A stretch of 64,000 bases of DNA from Watersipora subatra. Taxonomy: Eukaryota > Bryozoa > Gymnolaemata > Cheilostomatida > Watersiporidae. Where the stretch lies: NCBI RefSeq assembly GCF_963576615.1, contig NC_088711.1, forward strand, positions 6,076,001 to 6,140,000, given 5' to 3'. This document shows positions 36,101 through 45,200 of the stretch, in pieces (within the stretch, counting starts at the first letter, position 1; each line of letters begins with the position of its first letter). A model generated the notes under the pieces. It searched no databases and was not told where the DNA came from. It saw only the letters and a program-made list of their open reading frames with translations. A program made the position numbers and the translations under genes.

Positions 36101-37222
36101 TCTGAAGACCGATTTCCATATGTATTTTTAAACCTCTAACGGGCAGTGGAGTTAGAAGCATGAAAAGCTCTAGTCATCTTCATAGATTAGTTCCATACAT
36201 AAGTTGCAACTCAAACCTGTTCTTTGGAAATGTGCAGATTCAACAGAAAACACATCAAATTGCTGCAGTAAGAGACCTTGCAGGAAAAGAAAAGACACCT
36301 GTCAATCTGAAGACTTGAAGCACACTAACCAAAGAGTAGGGTTGGTAACCAAAGGTACCGCTATTGAGACACCCTCAGCTGATCTGTGACTTAAGTCACC
36401 AGGTCTGTCGGCTATATAGAACTGATCAAAGGAAGGAATGACTGGGCAGTTATACAACCGATGACAACCATGTATGACAGTAAACTGTTTGTTTTCTCTC
36501 GTATCGTGTTTCTAAGCGCAAGTGAATCTGATATGGTTTTAGAAGTAGAGAAATTGATTATATTGATGAAATTGCGTAATGAATAATTAATCTTCAATTG
36601 AGAACAATAACCAGTTGTATTCTGACCTACAACACATGACAACGCCTGCTCGAAGGCTGCTGCCTATCTCTGCATTATTAAGAACTACGAATACCATTGG
36701 TTTTCAGACAACAATCAACAGCGAGTACTTTTCACACAAACAACAAAAACTATAGACTGTGATGACCAAATCAAGTGTTTGAGGTCTGGACAATTGTAGG
36801 TCCCTAGTCTAAACTGCATACTGTGAACACTACTTTAAGTAGACATGACAGTAACGCTCGGCATTGCTGTATTTTCTTAATACAGATTTCCTTTACATAC
36901 TCAGTATACAGTTAAGTTTTTAAAGTTTGACTCACTATATGGTACAGACAATTCCCATACAATGTTTCCTGCTGTTATAAAGATTTATACTTACCTCAAC
37001 AAGTGGATATGCAATATCAGCATATATAGTCTCTGTTGTGGAGTCAACAAAATAAGCACCATCAAATGTGAAGGTTTTAGGAGGTGCCTTGCCATCACCT
37101 GGATTCACTATAGAACATTGTCCTTTGTTTCCATCCATAGACACAACGCATTTGCATTTCAGATCTTTCTCTCTTGTGTTTATGGGTCGGCATCGTACTA
37201 TCACTTTTACTGTTTCCGACAT
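20952..37222 (-). CDS. KIF17: Kinesin-like protein KIF17 (OSM-3), complete, 17 exons
   Basis: Homodimeric kinesin-2 motor of cilia and dendrites. The 17 exons sum to 2,577 nt (858 aa plus stop), every junction GT-AG and in phase. Motor domain residues 5-335: [14 protein letters not shown]-loop GQTGCGKS (90-97), switch I NADSSRSH (203-210), switch II DLAGSE (239-244), [19 protein letters not shown]. Neck [20 protein letters not shown] (327-346), then coiled coil with LREYQEEI, a QMVGGE block (about 560-566), [18 protein letters not shown] and RRDCNYSNL (674-682), and a basic C-terminal KKGKRKGR (841-848), placed like the NLS-like ciliary localisation signal of mammalian KIF17. The features FDGAYxVD, IAYPLVE and RRDCNYSNL separate it from KIF3. 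It is shorter than the human protein (about 1,029 aa), mainly in the middle and tail. Start ATG at 37222 fits the family N-terminus. Confidence 0.96.
21383..21571 (-). CDS. KIF17: KIF17 exon 16
   Basis: Residues 714-777: [60 protein letters not shown]. Acceptor GAACACAG, donor GCCA|GTATGT. Reading through the donor meets a TAG after two codons, so the unspliced form would end as ...KYASM. Confidence 0.88.
21589..21645. repeat. Perfect 25-bp snap-back palindrome in KIF17 intron 15
   Basis: Left arm 21589-21613 (contains TTGGTTTCAAATTAGC) and right arm 21621-21645 are exact reverse complements around a 7-nt loop. A third partial copy of the arm follows at 21646-21660. In the KIF17 transcript it sits about 17 nt upstream of the exon 16 acceptor. 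Confidence 0.93.
21663..21709. repeat. Perfect 19-bp hairpin in KIF17 intron 15
   Basis: TGCATGGCTTGTCATTGCG at 21663-21681 pairs exactly with 21691-21709 around a 9-nt loop. Immediately adjacent to the 25-bp palindrome. Confidence 0.93.
22034..22122 (-). CDS. KIF17: KIF17 exon 15
   Basis: Residues 684-714: [20 protein letters not shown] then IEKTSLPAA, matching the vertebrate CWDED..FWKIP...KTSLP segment. Acceptor TTTGCTAG, donor CCG|GTAACG. Confidence 0.9.
22806..23115. mobile_element. 310-bp MITE in KIF17 intron 14
   Basis: Terminal inverted repeats of about 35 bp (left starts CCCAGGGGGTTCACTCTC; about 33 of 35 match the right end). The flanks CACATAAA (22798-22805) and CACACAAA (23116-23123) look like an imperfect 8-bp target duplication, which would fit a hAT-type element. 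No coding capacity. The centre contains a 14-bp hairpin (22934-22975, CATGAATACCCCTT). Confidence 0.8.
23288..23460 (-). CDS. KIF17: KIF17 exon 14
   Basis: Residues 627-684: [52 protein letters not shown]. This is the most conserved part of the tail. Acceptor TTACGCAG, donor TAG|GTACTT. Confidence 0.95.
23928..24238. repeat. ACT/ATT-rich simple repeat in KIF17 intron 13
   Basis: Irregular repeats of ACTATTACTAGTACTAACT and shorter trinucleotide-based variants. Confidence 0.93.
24365..24471 (-). CDS. KIF17: KIF17 exon 13
   Basis: Residues 591-626: [36 protein letters not shown]. Corresponds to the vertebrate YGSVQEEVR region. Acceptor TTTGCACAG, donor AAAG|GTTACT. Confidence 0.88.
24880..24995 (-). 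CDS. KIF17: KIF17 exon 12
   Basis: Residues 552-591: [38 protein letters not shown]. The MVGGE block followed by a basic RRKKKK run is a kinesin-2 tail feature. Acceptor TCTGCAG, donor CAG|GTTCTA. Confidence 0.88.
25110..25470. repeat. Degenerate 26-bp repeat in KIF17 intron 11
   Basis: Diverged units built on CATGATTGACACCTGTTTTT plus AATTGA. Clear at 25,255-25,345 and increasingly blurred on both sides. Confidence 0.8.
25872..25910 (-). CDS. KIF17: KIF17 exon 11 (39-nt microexon)
   Basis: Residues 539-552, [14 protein letters not shown]. Acceptor TTTGCTCAG, donor GAGAG|GTAAGA. Its length is a multiple of three and it joins exons 10 and 12 in phase, making a continuous helix into [12 protein letters not shown]. 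Confidence 0.75.
26571..26724 (-). CDS. KIF17: KIF17 exon 10
   Basis: Residues 488-539: [20 protein letters not shown], then [13 protein letters not shown]. Ser/Pro-rich linker returning to helix. Acceptor is the weak ATTAAG, donor AAAAG|GTTTGT. Confidence 0.82.
26947..26997 (-). CDS. KIF17: KIF17 exon 9 (51 nt)
   Basis: Residues 471-488, [17 protein letters not shown], low-complexity and acidic. Acceptor CTTGTAG, donor ATG|GTGAGT. A multiple of three with phase 1 on both sides, so it could be skipped without shifting the frame. Supported by phase and splice sites rather than by similarity. Confidence 0.72.
27692..27851 (-). CDS. KIF17: KIF17 exon 8 (coiled coil)
   Basis: Residues 418-471: [40 protein letters not shown]. 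Strong heptad pattern. Acceptor TGGTAG, donor GAAG|GTAACC. Confidence 0.92.
27945..28563. repeat. 29-bp minisatellite in KIF17 intron 7
   Basis: About 21 copies of AACTCACAGATATGAGGATA plus TGTACAATC. A truncated unit (GAGCTCACAG) occurs at 28,168 and again at 28,443, showing a 275-bp internal duplication. Confidence 0.95.
28734..28864 (-). CDS. KIF17: KIF17 exon 7
   Basis: Residues 374-417: [20 protein letters not shown] then [15 protein letters not shown]. The LSAL motif is shared with vertebrate KIF17. Acceptor CTTACAG, donor AAG|GTACAT, ending in phase 0. Confidence 0.88.
28865..30239 (-). other. KIF17 intron 6, part without recognised elements
   Basis: AT-rich unique sequence. ORFs here are short and show no recognisable similarity; I see nothing else in it. 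Confidence 0.5.
30240..31500. repeat. Inverted duplication of a 46-bp tandem array, KIF17 intron 6
   Basis: Left arm (about 30,240-30,880) repeats a 46-bp unit reading GTCACAACTGTCTATACTTG, TCACACTGTGTAATATTACC. Right arm (about 30,930-31,500) repeats its reverse complement. Rare unit variants appear mirrored in the same order, with an axis near 30,866. Confidence 0.92.
31530..31672 (-). CDS. KIF17: KIF17 exon 6 (neck)
   Basis: Residues 326-374: [47 protein letters not shown]. Acceptor CTGCAG, donor T|GTGAGT. The donor lies about 30 bp from the start of the palindromic array in intron 6. Confidence 0.95.
31923..32151 (-). CDS. KIF17: KIF17 exon 5 (end of motor domain)
   Basis: Residues 250-326: [58 protein letters not shown]. 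Contains the microtubule-binding loop region. A damaged copy of 31,926-31,973 lies at 49,524-49,568. Confidence 0.96.
32880..32935 (+). mobile_element. SINE fragment in KIF17 intron 4
   Basis: GCGCCATGAGAGATCATCAG followed by GTGTAATAACTAT matches the start of the SINE-like copy at 34,310 and of those in the 2.9-kb units (50,720; 53,680; 56,640; 58,985). Confidence 0.55.
33117..33350 (-). CDS. KIF17: KIF17 exon 4 (switch I and II)
   Basis: Residues 172-250: [59 protein letters not shown]. Acceptor TTACCGCAG, donor ACAG|GTAATT. Confidence 0.96.
34310..34620 (+). mobile_element. SINE-like copy in KIF17 intron 3
   Basis: Begins TCAGAGATCATCATGTGTAA, then a tRNA-like portion with GTGGCACAGTTGATAGTCCA and GGTTGGAGTCC, then a tail with CAGACAGACGGATGGACACA. 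The end TTATTATAGTAAAGACTT occurs twice (34,475 and 34,565), so the tail is duplicated. Confidence 0.6.
34685..34854 (-). CDS. KIF17: KIF17 exon 3
   Basis: Residues 115-172: AFDHIFETI...[19 protein letters not shown], then [17 protein letters not shown]. The SYLEIYNE motif is near universal in kinesin motors. Acceptor GTTTCAG, donor CAG|GTACTC. Confidence 0.95.
35257..35372 (-). CDS. KIF17: KIF17 exon 2 (P-loop)
   Basis: Residues 77-115: [38 protein letters not shown]. Acceptor CATTACAG, donor AG|GTATTG (phase 2). The nucleotide-binding loop has Cys at position 94. Confidence 0.95.
35373..36994 (-). other. KIF17 intron 1
   Basis: 1.6-kb AT-rich intron. No exon, RNA gene or repeat that I can support; the longest ORF in it (35,378-35,704, plus strand) has no recognisable content. 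Confidence 0.5.
36995..37222 (-). CDS. KIF17: KIF17 exon 1
   Basis: Residues 1-76, start [20 protein letters not shown] to IAYPLVE. Contains the first motor strand (VIVRCRP) and [11 protein letters not shown]. Donor GAG|GTAAG, phase 0. Followed by a 1,622-bp intron. Confidence 0.96.
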
Positions 37223-40200
37223 ATCTGCTTATTGTTCCTGATGTTTTTATTCTCCTTACAAAGTCTCGTCTACAATATAGACACCTGCTGATCCTCACAA
37301 ACAACCGATATTGCCTGACACCAGCTCACTAAATTAACATCATAGTTAAAATTTCATGATAATCAAGCAAACATGACATGGTTTTATAGACTACACGGGT
37401 GAGGCATACTTTTTTTATGTAGCTTATGTGTTTAACGTACCATTCTGTGATACTATAGTAATATGGATGCCAGAAGGACTAATATTCTAATACTACTTAA
37501 TGGGCTAGTTTATGAGATACTATCTAACCAACAGCTTTTCCAGAAATCTATTAAAGAAAGATAACTGAAAACACTCAGCTAAGGAGTTCTACTTAGCTGA
37601 AGTGAAAAGTCTAGTGCTGAAATGAAATCTAGTGTTATATTATCCAAAACAATACTGGATTAGGTCGGAGTTTACCAATGAACCAGCAGATAGACAGATA
37701 CAACATGAGCTGATACACATGCTTGAAGTGAGCAAAAAGGCAGCAGACTCAAAGTGAACCCACACTTTGGAAGAAAAGGGAGATATAATTGTAATTCAAG
37801 TGACAGCTCTAGAAGATCGAATAACCAGAACCTAATTTAAAATGAGACTTCTTTGTGTTATCTAGCCTAAATCACAGCGTTTGAAGCTGACAGACAAGTT
37901 GCCAGCTGTGATCATGAAACTTACAGCAGGTAGCTTCCTCAATATCAATAGGTAATTTTGCTTATGAAACTCTTCATTGGGAAGCATTTTAGAGACGAGG
38001 GATAAAGTACAGTAAAAGTGGAAGCAATCCTGTTGATCAAACAGGTAAGTAGTTGTATTACACATGGAAGGTTGATAAATACAACCCGAGTTACTTTTAA
38101 TGGAAAGTAATATATTTGATAGAACGAGGAAAAAACTAGTTTTTAACTAGGTAACAAGATAATAATGCATAAACACACATATTATATTGTGTGTTTTAGC
38201 TGCTTTTTAGCTGTAATCATTTACTCATTGGTCAGTGTGCTATATATACTAGGGTATAATTACATTCTGAAGCATACTATGAACAACGTATATATGTACG
38301 TAAAAAGTAAAAATCGGCATAAATTGCGCATAGGAGATAACTCTTGTGTAATGAAATTGTATAGAATTCTTCGCTAACCTCACCTACTAAAACTCGGAGA
38401 GCTACAGTGATCTAGTATTACGATCTACTAATTGAAATGTGCAAACTAGAAGATGATCATTCTACCCTAGTCATATGAACCAAGTGGTGAAAGAACCAAG
38501 AAATGCAGTCTACGCATACTATGTTGCCAGTAAGTCATCTCTTGAATAAGGAATTAGAAAAAACTTCATTTTATGAGCAATGTAAACTAGACTATACACT
38601 GGTTGATGCAAGTAACCACGACTTTTCGTACCATCACTGAACTGTAAAGACACTATGATGATGCCTCTATTAAACAATAAGTTAGACTTCTGAATGTATG
38701 ATTTTTTTCCTTAATACAGTTATATTTTAAAACTTGTATTTCATCGTTAAAGTAATATTTTTAGTTTTGGTTCAGTTTAAAAAAGTCTTCAGCAAACACC
38801 CCACTTAGCAATGCCAACGTTATAATAACAAATATTCAGCCAATCAATGCATTTAAGTACTTCAACTGATAAATCTATATGTTAATTACAATCTTCCATA
38901 GTAAATTTGAAACAAACTCATTTACATTGACCAGATTATATCATTATAGACTCAACCAGTTTTGAGCAGCTGCAGTAAGTAGCAAGTTCGTAAGCTTGTC
39001 CAGCATACACATTGAGCTAACAAATGTAAATATGATTGAAAACTAAACACATAGGCAGAAAATTCAGCATTTCATTTAAAAGTTAGCATCTGTACTATAC
39101 TAAAAGTTCTATTGCTAACAAAAAATAGTGAAACAGAAACGAATGACGGCACTGTTACGCTAGCGTGAGTGTAGTAATGGCTTAATGACTTACTTTTTGG
39201 TTGGTTCAGCAGTAACTGGTCACAAAGTTTTGCTGAGCTTTAATAAATTTTATAAGGAATATTGCATTTTAAAACACGATATGAACAACATTAAAAAGCT
39301 ACCATACAATAATTAATAAGTTAAACGTCCAGAGCGAGAGGCACGAGGTTACACGACCCCGCGTTGAAAAAATTTGTTGCACTGTTACTGCTGTAAACAA
39401 GACCGGCAGATATTTTGGTTGTCGCAAAATTTAGTACAAGCCTTCAATCCACAAACGTAAAGTTTTGTAACAACTTATTTACAAAAATATTAGACGTAAT
39501 TCACGCGCACGGGCTGTTCATGAACGTCTATATCAGAGCCGTATAGTTTCACAGTGAAACTATACGACACTAGTCTATACTAACCACAGCTTATTCGGCA
39601 CTTTTTATAAAACGAAACATTAGTTAAAAGCGCGCAATAATTTAAAGACAAACAGCGCTCGTACAGTTCCGTTTCGGTGCTAAGTGTCATTGGTGAAATG
39701 CAATGGTTGACCGATTGAGTATACACGTGTGAAGGGAGACATCGTTGATCTCCTTTTTTGTTCTAATTATGCCCAACTACTTCCTATCAACGGTCGAGAG
39801 AGTTATTTTTTTTCAGGCAGCTATTGTTTTCAATCTCAAAAACCATGCACATTTAAGCACGTACCGCGAATGTTTTCCGCCCTGCAGGAAACGTTTATAA
39901 ATTTAGCGATGCTAGATGATCAGTGATAGCAGTTGCTATAAAAAACTGCGCATAGATCTAGTAAATATAGGTTCTGGTATATTCACAAAATAATTGTAGA
40001 GTGTAAGTTCTGGTATGTCCACAGACCAATTGTGGAATTATTTTCAAAATATGCTCCATATAGTCTCTAATAATGTATAACGATCAAATTACGAACCAGT
40101 GCCAACCAGTAAGTGCTGACTCTTCAGATGTTAAAACCATTGTAGACAAAAACCTTTGTTTTTGCACACACGCAAACTTTATCCAACATTGCACAACCAA

Positions 40201-40479
40201 TACTAGCTAAAAAACTCACTTCAGGTTTAGCTAGGAAGTTGATCAAGAGAAACTAGAAAGTATATAGGCACTAAAATAATTGGTTCACTACAATCCGGTG
40301 GCTCGAAACTACTCATTAAGCTAGTTTCTAATGCTAGATGAGATTCTACAAATGGCGTTTCTCAACTGTATAACACATACAGTTATAACTCAATCATCTA
40401 CGCAGAAATTTAAATCAGTTTTACTACAGATAACGACCTCATCCCTAATGCTGTAATTAGCTGGTGGTAATGCTCACAC
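37223..40479 (-). promoter_or_regulatory. Probable KIF17 upstream region
   Basis: No coding similarity on either strand. A stretch at about 39,340-39,740 is visibly richer in CpG than its surroundings (GCGCACGGGC, AAAGCGCGC, CAGCGCTCG, GTACCGCG), holds a 25-nt perfect palindrome at 39,541-39,565 and a minus-strand ACCAAT. It could be the KIF17 promoter with a 5' non-coding exon, or a promoter for an unseen gene. This is inference from composition and position only. Confidence 0.3.
39541..39565. repeat. 12-bp-arm perfect palindrome
   Basis: GTATAGTTTCAC, a single A, then its exact reverse complement. Lies in the CpG-richer stretch upstream of KIF17. Confidence 0.85.
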
Positions 40480-40489
40480 TTACATTACT

Positions 40490-41095
40490 ATATCAGATAC
40501 CAAATTTATGAAACTTTTGCAGTTATTGCACCGCAAAAAAGTGTCAGGCTTCGACTCGCTCATTGCAGCTTTTTTGAAGTCTCTGGCACAGTATATTGCA
40601 CCATCCCTTACCTTGATTTCTTTCACATTCGTTGAACACTGGCTGAGCACTGTTAGACCGGAGACAAGCAAATGAGGTACTCATTTTTAAAAGAGGCAAC
40701 ATAAGCATTTCATGAGTCACAGTCCCATATCGCTAACTTCTATTGCATCTATTGCATATCATCACTCATGAGATTCGTATTTTTTCTTGACGATAATCAG
40801 TTGCTGATTGAGTGTCTGCATGGGTTGCAGAAAAATCACAACTTTGAGTCACAGTTGATACACACTCTGACAGACCTGACACATTTTAGCAACTTCAGAA
40901 CACAAGTTGACGTTATTGTACTCGATTTTAGTAAAGCCTTCGATACAGTTCTTCATGGTAAATTTGTATATAAGTAACGAAAGCATTGTCTAAATGACGA
41001 ATTAGTCAACTGAATTGAACACTGTCTCGCTAATAAAAGCTTCAAAGTATCTATAGATGGCTGTTACTTGGGTTAACAGGTTAACAGATCAATTT
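40490..41095 (+). pseudogene. Decayed LINE reverse transcriptase fragment
   Basis: Pieces of a non-LTR retrotransposon RT domain in order: VSGFDSLIAAFLKSLAQYIA then PSLTLIS (about 40,530-40,610), SHSPISLTSI (about 40,712-40,745; usual YRPISLT), QVDVIVLDFSKAFDTVLHGK (about 40,900-40,962; the AF-D core) and IEHCLANKSFKVSIDG (about 41,015-41,062). Several frame changes and in-frame stops interrupt it, and the catalytic YxDD part is absent. The pattern is jockey/CR1/L2-like; the exact clade is unclear. It is a dead transposon fragment, not a host gene. Confidence 0.85.
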
Positions 41096-41560
41096 GAGCA
41101 ACCCGATCTGACTCAACCCAAAGATCCTGAAACAATAAGCACTTAATAGCTGATTCATCTTGTCTAAACTCCAACAATTTTTAGAGCTGGAGGAATTTTA
41201 CACTCCTGGTGTCAAAGGAATATTTACCAAAGACATCACGATTTTCTGGTTTAAACATTTTCATATTAACCCAATAGCAGTAGGCCGAGATAAAAAATAG
41301 GAAAACCCAAGCAACACGATGCTCCAGCACATTGATACAACGTTGATTATTTTTACTTTTCCATTGCTGGTTAGTTTTAGATATATCAGGATAAATAAAC
41401 TGGTTAGTTTTAAGTATATCAGGATAAATTTCTGAAACTTATAGCAAACTACTATAGCAATTTTAAAATATTGGAAGTTGTTCTTTCTGATGATGATCAC
41501 AATTTCGTCAGCCGAAAATATTGAACGTTTTTCAAAGATAAAATGTTGAAACTAAAATGA
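41096..41560. other. No gene seen
   Basis: AT-rich sequence between the LINE fragment and the next simple repeat; contains a direct doublet of GGTTAGTTTTA/GATATATCAGGATAAA near 41,370-41,430. Confidence 0.4.
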
Positions 41561-41564
41561 AACT

Positions 41565-41825
41565 GATATGAATATGATATGAATAATGATATGAATACGA
41601 TATGAATGATGATATGAATATGATATGAAGGATGATATGAATATGATATAAATGATGATATGAATGATGATATGAATGATGATATGAATACGATATGAAT
41701 GCGATATGAATATGATATGAATATGATATGAATGATGATATGAATACGATATGAATGCGATATGATATGAATATGATATGAATGATGATATGAATATGAT
41801 ATGCATACGATATGAATGATAAAAT
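41565..41825. repeat. GATATGAAT-type simple repeat
   Basis: Irregular repeats of GATATGAATATGATATGAAT and GATGATATGAAT, about 260 bp. The minus strand is open across it only because of composition. Confidence 0.93.
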
Positions 41826-42029
41826 GAAACTGCCCTAGTTTGCCACGCTGTCACTTATTGCGGTTGTCACTAATCAGTCTAAATGTCAAGCACATGTCTT
41901 TTTGCTGTTTGGTAATGACTGTATTACCGCTTTTTACATGAATTTGTGGGATTTTTGTACAAGTTAATTTTGAAAAAGTTTGTTAAGTTTTATTACAACC
42001 GTTATTAATCTATTACTTCTTGTCAGCTC

Positions 42030-42207
42030 ATAATCATATAACATAGTTCATAATGATATAACATAGTTCATAATGATATAACATAGTTCATAATGATATA
42101 ATATAGTTCATAATGATATAACATAGTTCATAATGATATAACATAGTTCATAATGATATAACATAGTTCATAATGATATAACATAGTTCATAATGATATA
42201 ACATAGT
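42030..42207. repeat. 20-bp repeat leading into the 51-bp satellite
   Basis: About nine copies of TTCATAATGATATAACATAG. The same 20-mer is the second part of the 51-bp unit, and a run of three occurs inside the array at about 43,508-43,570. Confidence 0.95.
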
Positions 42208-45200
42208 TCTCAGTTTACTTTGCAGCCATGATGTCAGTTCATAATGATATAACATAGTTCTCAGTTTACTTTGCAGCCATGATGTCAGTTCATAATGATA
42301 TAACATAGTTCTCAGTTTACTTTGCAGTCATGATGTCAGTTCATAATGATATAACATAGTTCTCAGTTTACTTTGCAGTCATGATATCAGTTCATAATGA
42401 TATAACATAGTTCTCAGTTTACTTTGCAGTCATGATGTCAGTTCATAATGATATAACATAGTTCTCAGTTTACTTTGCAGCCATGATGTCAGTTCATAAT
42501 GATATAACATAGTTCTCAGTTTACTTTGCAGCCATGATGGCAGTTCATAATGATATAACATAGTTCTCAGTTTACTTTGCAGTCATGATGTCAGTTCATA
42601 ATGATATAACATAGTTCTCAGTTTACTTTGCAGCCATGATGTCAGTTCATAATGATATAACATAGTTCTCAGTTTACTTTGCAGTCATGATGTCAGTTCA
42701 TAATGATATAACATAGTTCTCAGTTTACTTTGCAGTCATGATGTCAGTTCATAATGATATAACATAGTTCTCAGTTTACTTTGCAGTCATGATGTCAGTT
42801 CATAATGATATAACATAGTTCTCAGTTTACTTTGCAGTCATGATGTCAGTTCATAATGATATAACATAGTTCTCAGTTTACTTTGCAGCCATGATGTCAG
42901 TTCATAATGATATAACATAGTTCTCAGTTTACTTTGCAGCCATGATGTCAGTTCATAATGATATAACATAGTTCTCAGTTTACTTTGCAGCCATGATGTC
43001 AGTTCATAATGATATAACATAGTTCTCAGTTTACTTTGCAGTCATGATGTCAGTTCATAATGATATAACATAGTTCTCAGTTTACTTTGCAGTCATGATG
43101 TCAGTTCATAATGATATAACATAGTTCTCAGTTTACTTTGCAGTCATGATGTCAGTTCATAATGATATAACATAGTTCTCAGTTTACTTTGCAGTCATGA
43201 TGTCAGTTCATAATGATATAACATAGTTCTCAGTTTACTTTGCAGCCATGATGTCAGTTCATAATGATATAACATAGTTCTCAGTTTACTTTGCAGCCAT
43301 GATGTCAGTTCATAATGATATAACATAGTTCTCAGTTTACTTTGCAGCCATGATGTCAGTTCATAATGATATAACATAGTTCTCAGTTTACTTTGCAGCC
43401 ATGATGGCAGTTCATAATGATATAACATAGTTCTCAGTTTACTTTGCAGCCATGATGTCAGTTCATAATGATATAACATAGTTCTCAGTTTACTTTGCAG
43501 CCATGATGTCAGTTCATAATGATATAACATAGTTCATAATGATATAACATAGTTCATAATGATATAACATAGTTCTCAGTTTACTTTGCAGCCATGATGT
43601 CAGTTCATAATGATATAACATAGTTCTCAGTTTACTTTGCAGTCATGATGTCAGTTCATAATGATATAACATAGTTCTCAGTTTACTTTGCAGCCATGAT
43701 GTCAGTTCATAATGATATAACATAGTTCTCAGTTTACTTTGCAGCCATGATGTCAGTTCATAATGATATAACATAGTTCTCAGTTTACTTTGCAGCCATG
43801 ATGTCAGTTCATAATGATATGACATAGTTCTCAGTTTACTTTGCAGTCATGATGTCAGTTCATAATGATATAACATAGTTCTCAGTTTACTTTGCAGCCA
43901 TGATGTCAGTTCATAATGATATAACATAGTTCTCAGTTTACTTTGCAGCCATGATGTCAGTTCATAATGATATAACATAGTTCTCAGTTTACTTTGCAGC
44001 CATGATGTCAGTTCATAATGATATAACATAGTTCTCAGTTTACTTTGCAGCCATGATGTCAGTTCATAATGATATAACATAGTTCTCAGTTTACTTTGCA
44101 GTCATGATGTCAGTTCATAATGATATAACATAGTTCTCAGTTTACTTTGCAGCCATGATGTCAGTTCATAATGATATAACATAGTTCTCAGTTTACTTTG
44201 CAGTCATGATGTCAGTTCATAATGATATAACATAGTTCTCAGTTTACTTTGCAGCCATGATGTCAGTTCATAATGATATAACATAGTTCTCAGTTTACTT
44301 TGCAGTCATGATATCAGTTCATAATGATATAACATAGTTCTCAGTTTACTTTGCAGCCATGATGTCAGTTCATAATGATATAACATAGTTCTCAGTTTAC
44401 TTTGCAGCCATGATGTCAGTTCATAATGATATAACATAGTTCTCAGTTTACTTTGCAGTCATGATGTCAGTTCATAATGATATAACATAGTTCTCAGTTT
44501 ACTTTGCAGTCATGATGTCAGTTCATAATGATATAACATAGTTCTCAGTTTACTTTGCAGCCATGATGTCAGTTCATAATGATATGACATAGTTCTCAGT
44601 TTACTTTGCAGCCATGATGTCAGTTCATAATGATATAACATAGTTCTCAGTTTACTTTGCAGTCATGATGTCAGTTCATAATGATATAACATAGTTCTCA
44701 GTTTACTTTGCAGCCATGATGTCAGTTCATAATGATATAACATAGTTCTCAGTTTACTTTGCAGTCATGATGTCAGTTCATAATGATATAACATAGTTCT
44801 CAGTTTACTTTGCAGCCATGATGTCAGTTCATAATGATATAACATAGTTCTCAGTTTACTTTGCAGCCATGATGTCAGTTCATAATGATATGACATAGTT
44901 CTCAGTTTACTTTGCAGTCATGATGTCAGTTCATAATGATATGACATAGTTCTCAGTTTACTTTGCAGCCATGATGTCAGTTCATAATGATATAACATAG
45001 TTCTCAGTTTACTTTGCAGCCATGATGTCAGTTCATAATGATATAACATAGTTCTCAGTTTACTTTGCAGTCATGATGTCAGTTCATAATGATATGACAT
45101 AGTTCTCAGTTTACTTTGCAGTCATGATGTCAGTTCATAATGATATGACATAGTTCTCAGTTTACTTTGCAGTCATGATGTCAGTTCATAATGATATAAC

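Noticed and set aside
7725..37222. Functional link between NUP58 and KIF17 because nucleoporins occur at the ciliary base
   Set aside because: Proximity in an animal genome is not evidence of shared function; nothing in the sequence supports co-regulation.
39541..39565. Palindrome considered as an RFX X-box for a ciliary gene
   Set aside because: GTTTCACAGTGAAAC does not fit the GTNRCC...RGYAAC consensus.
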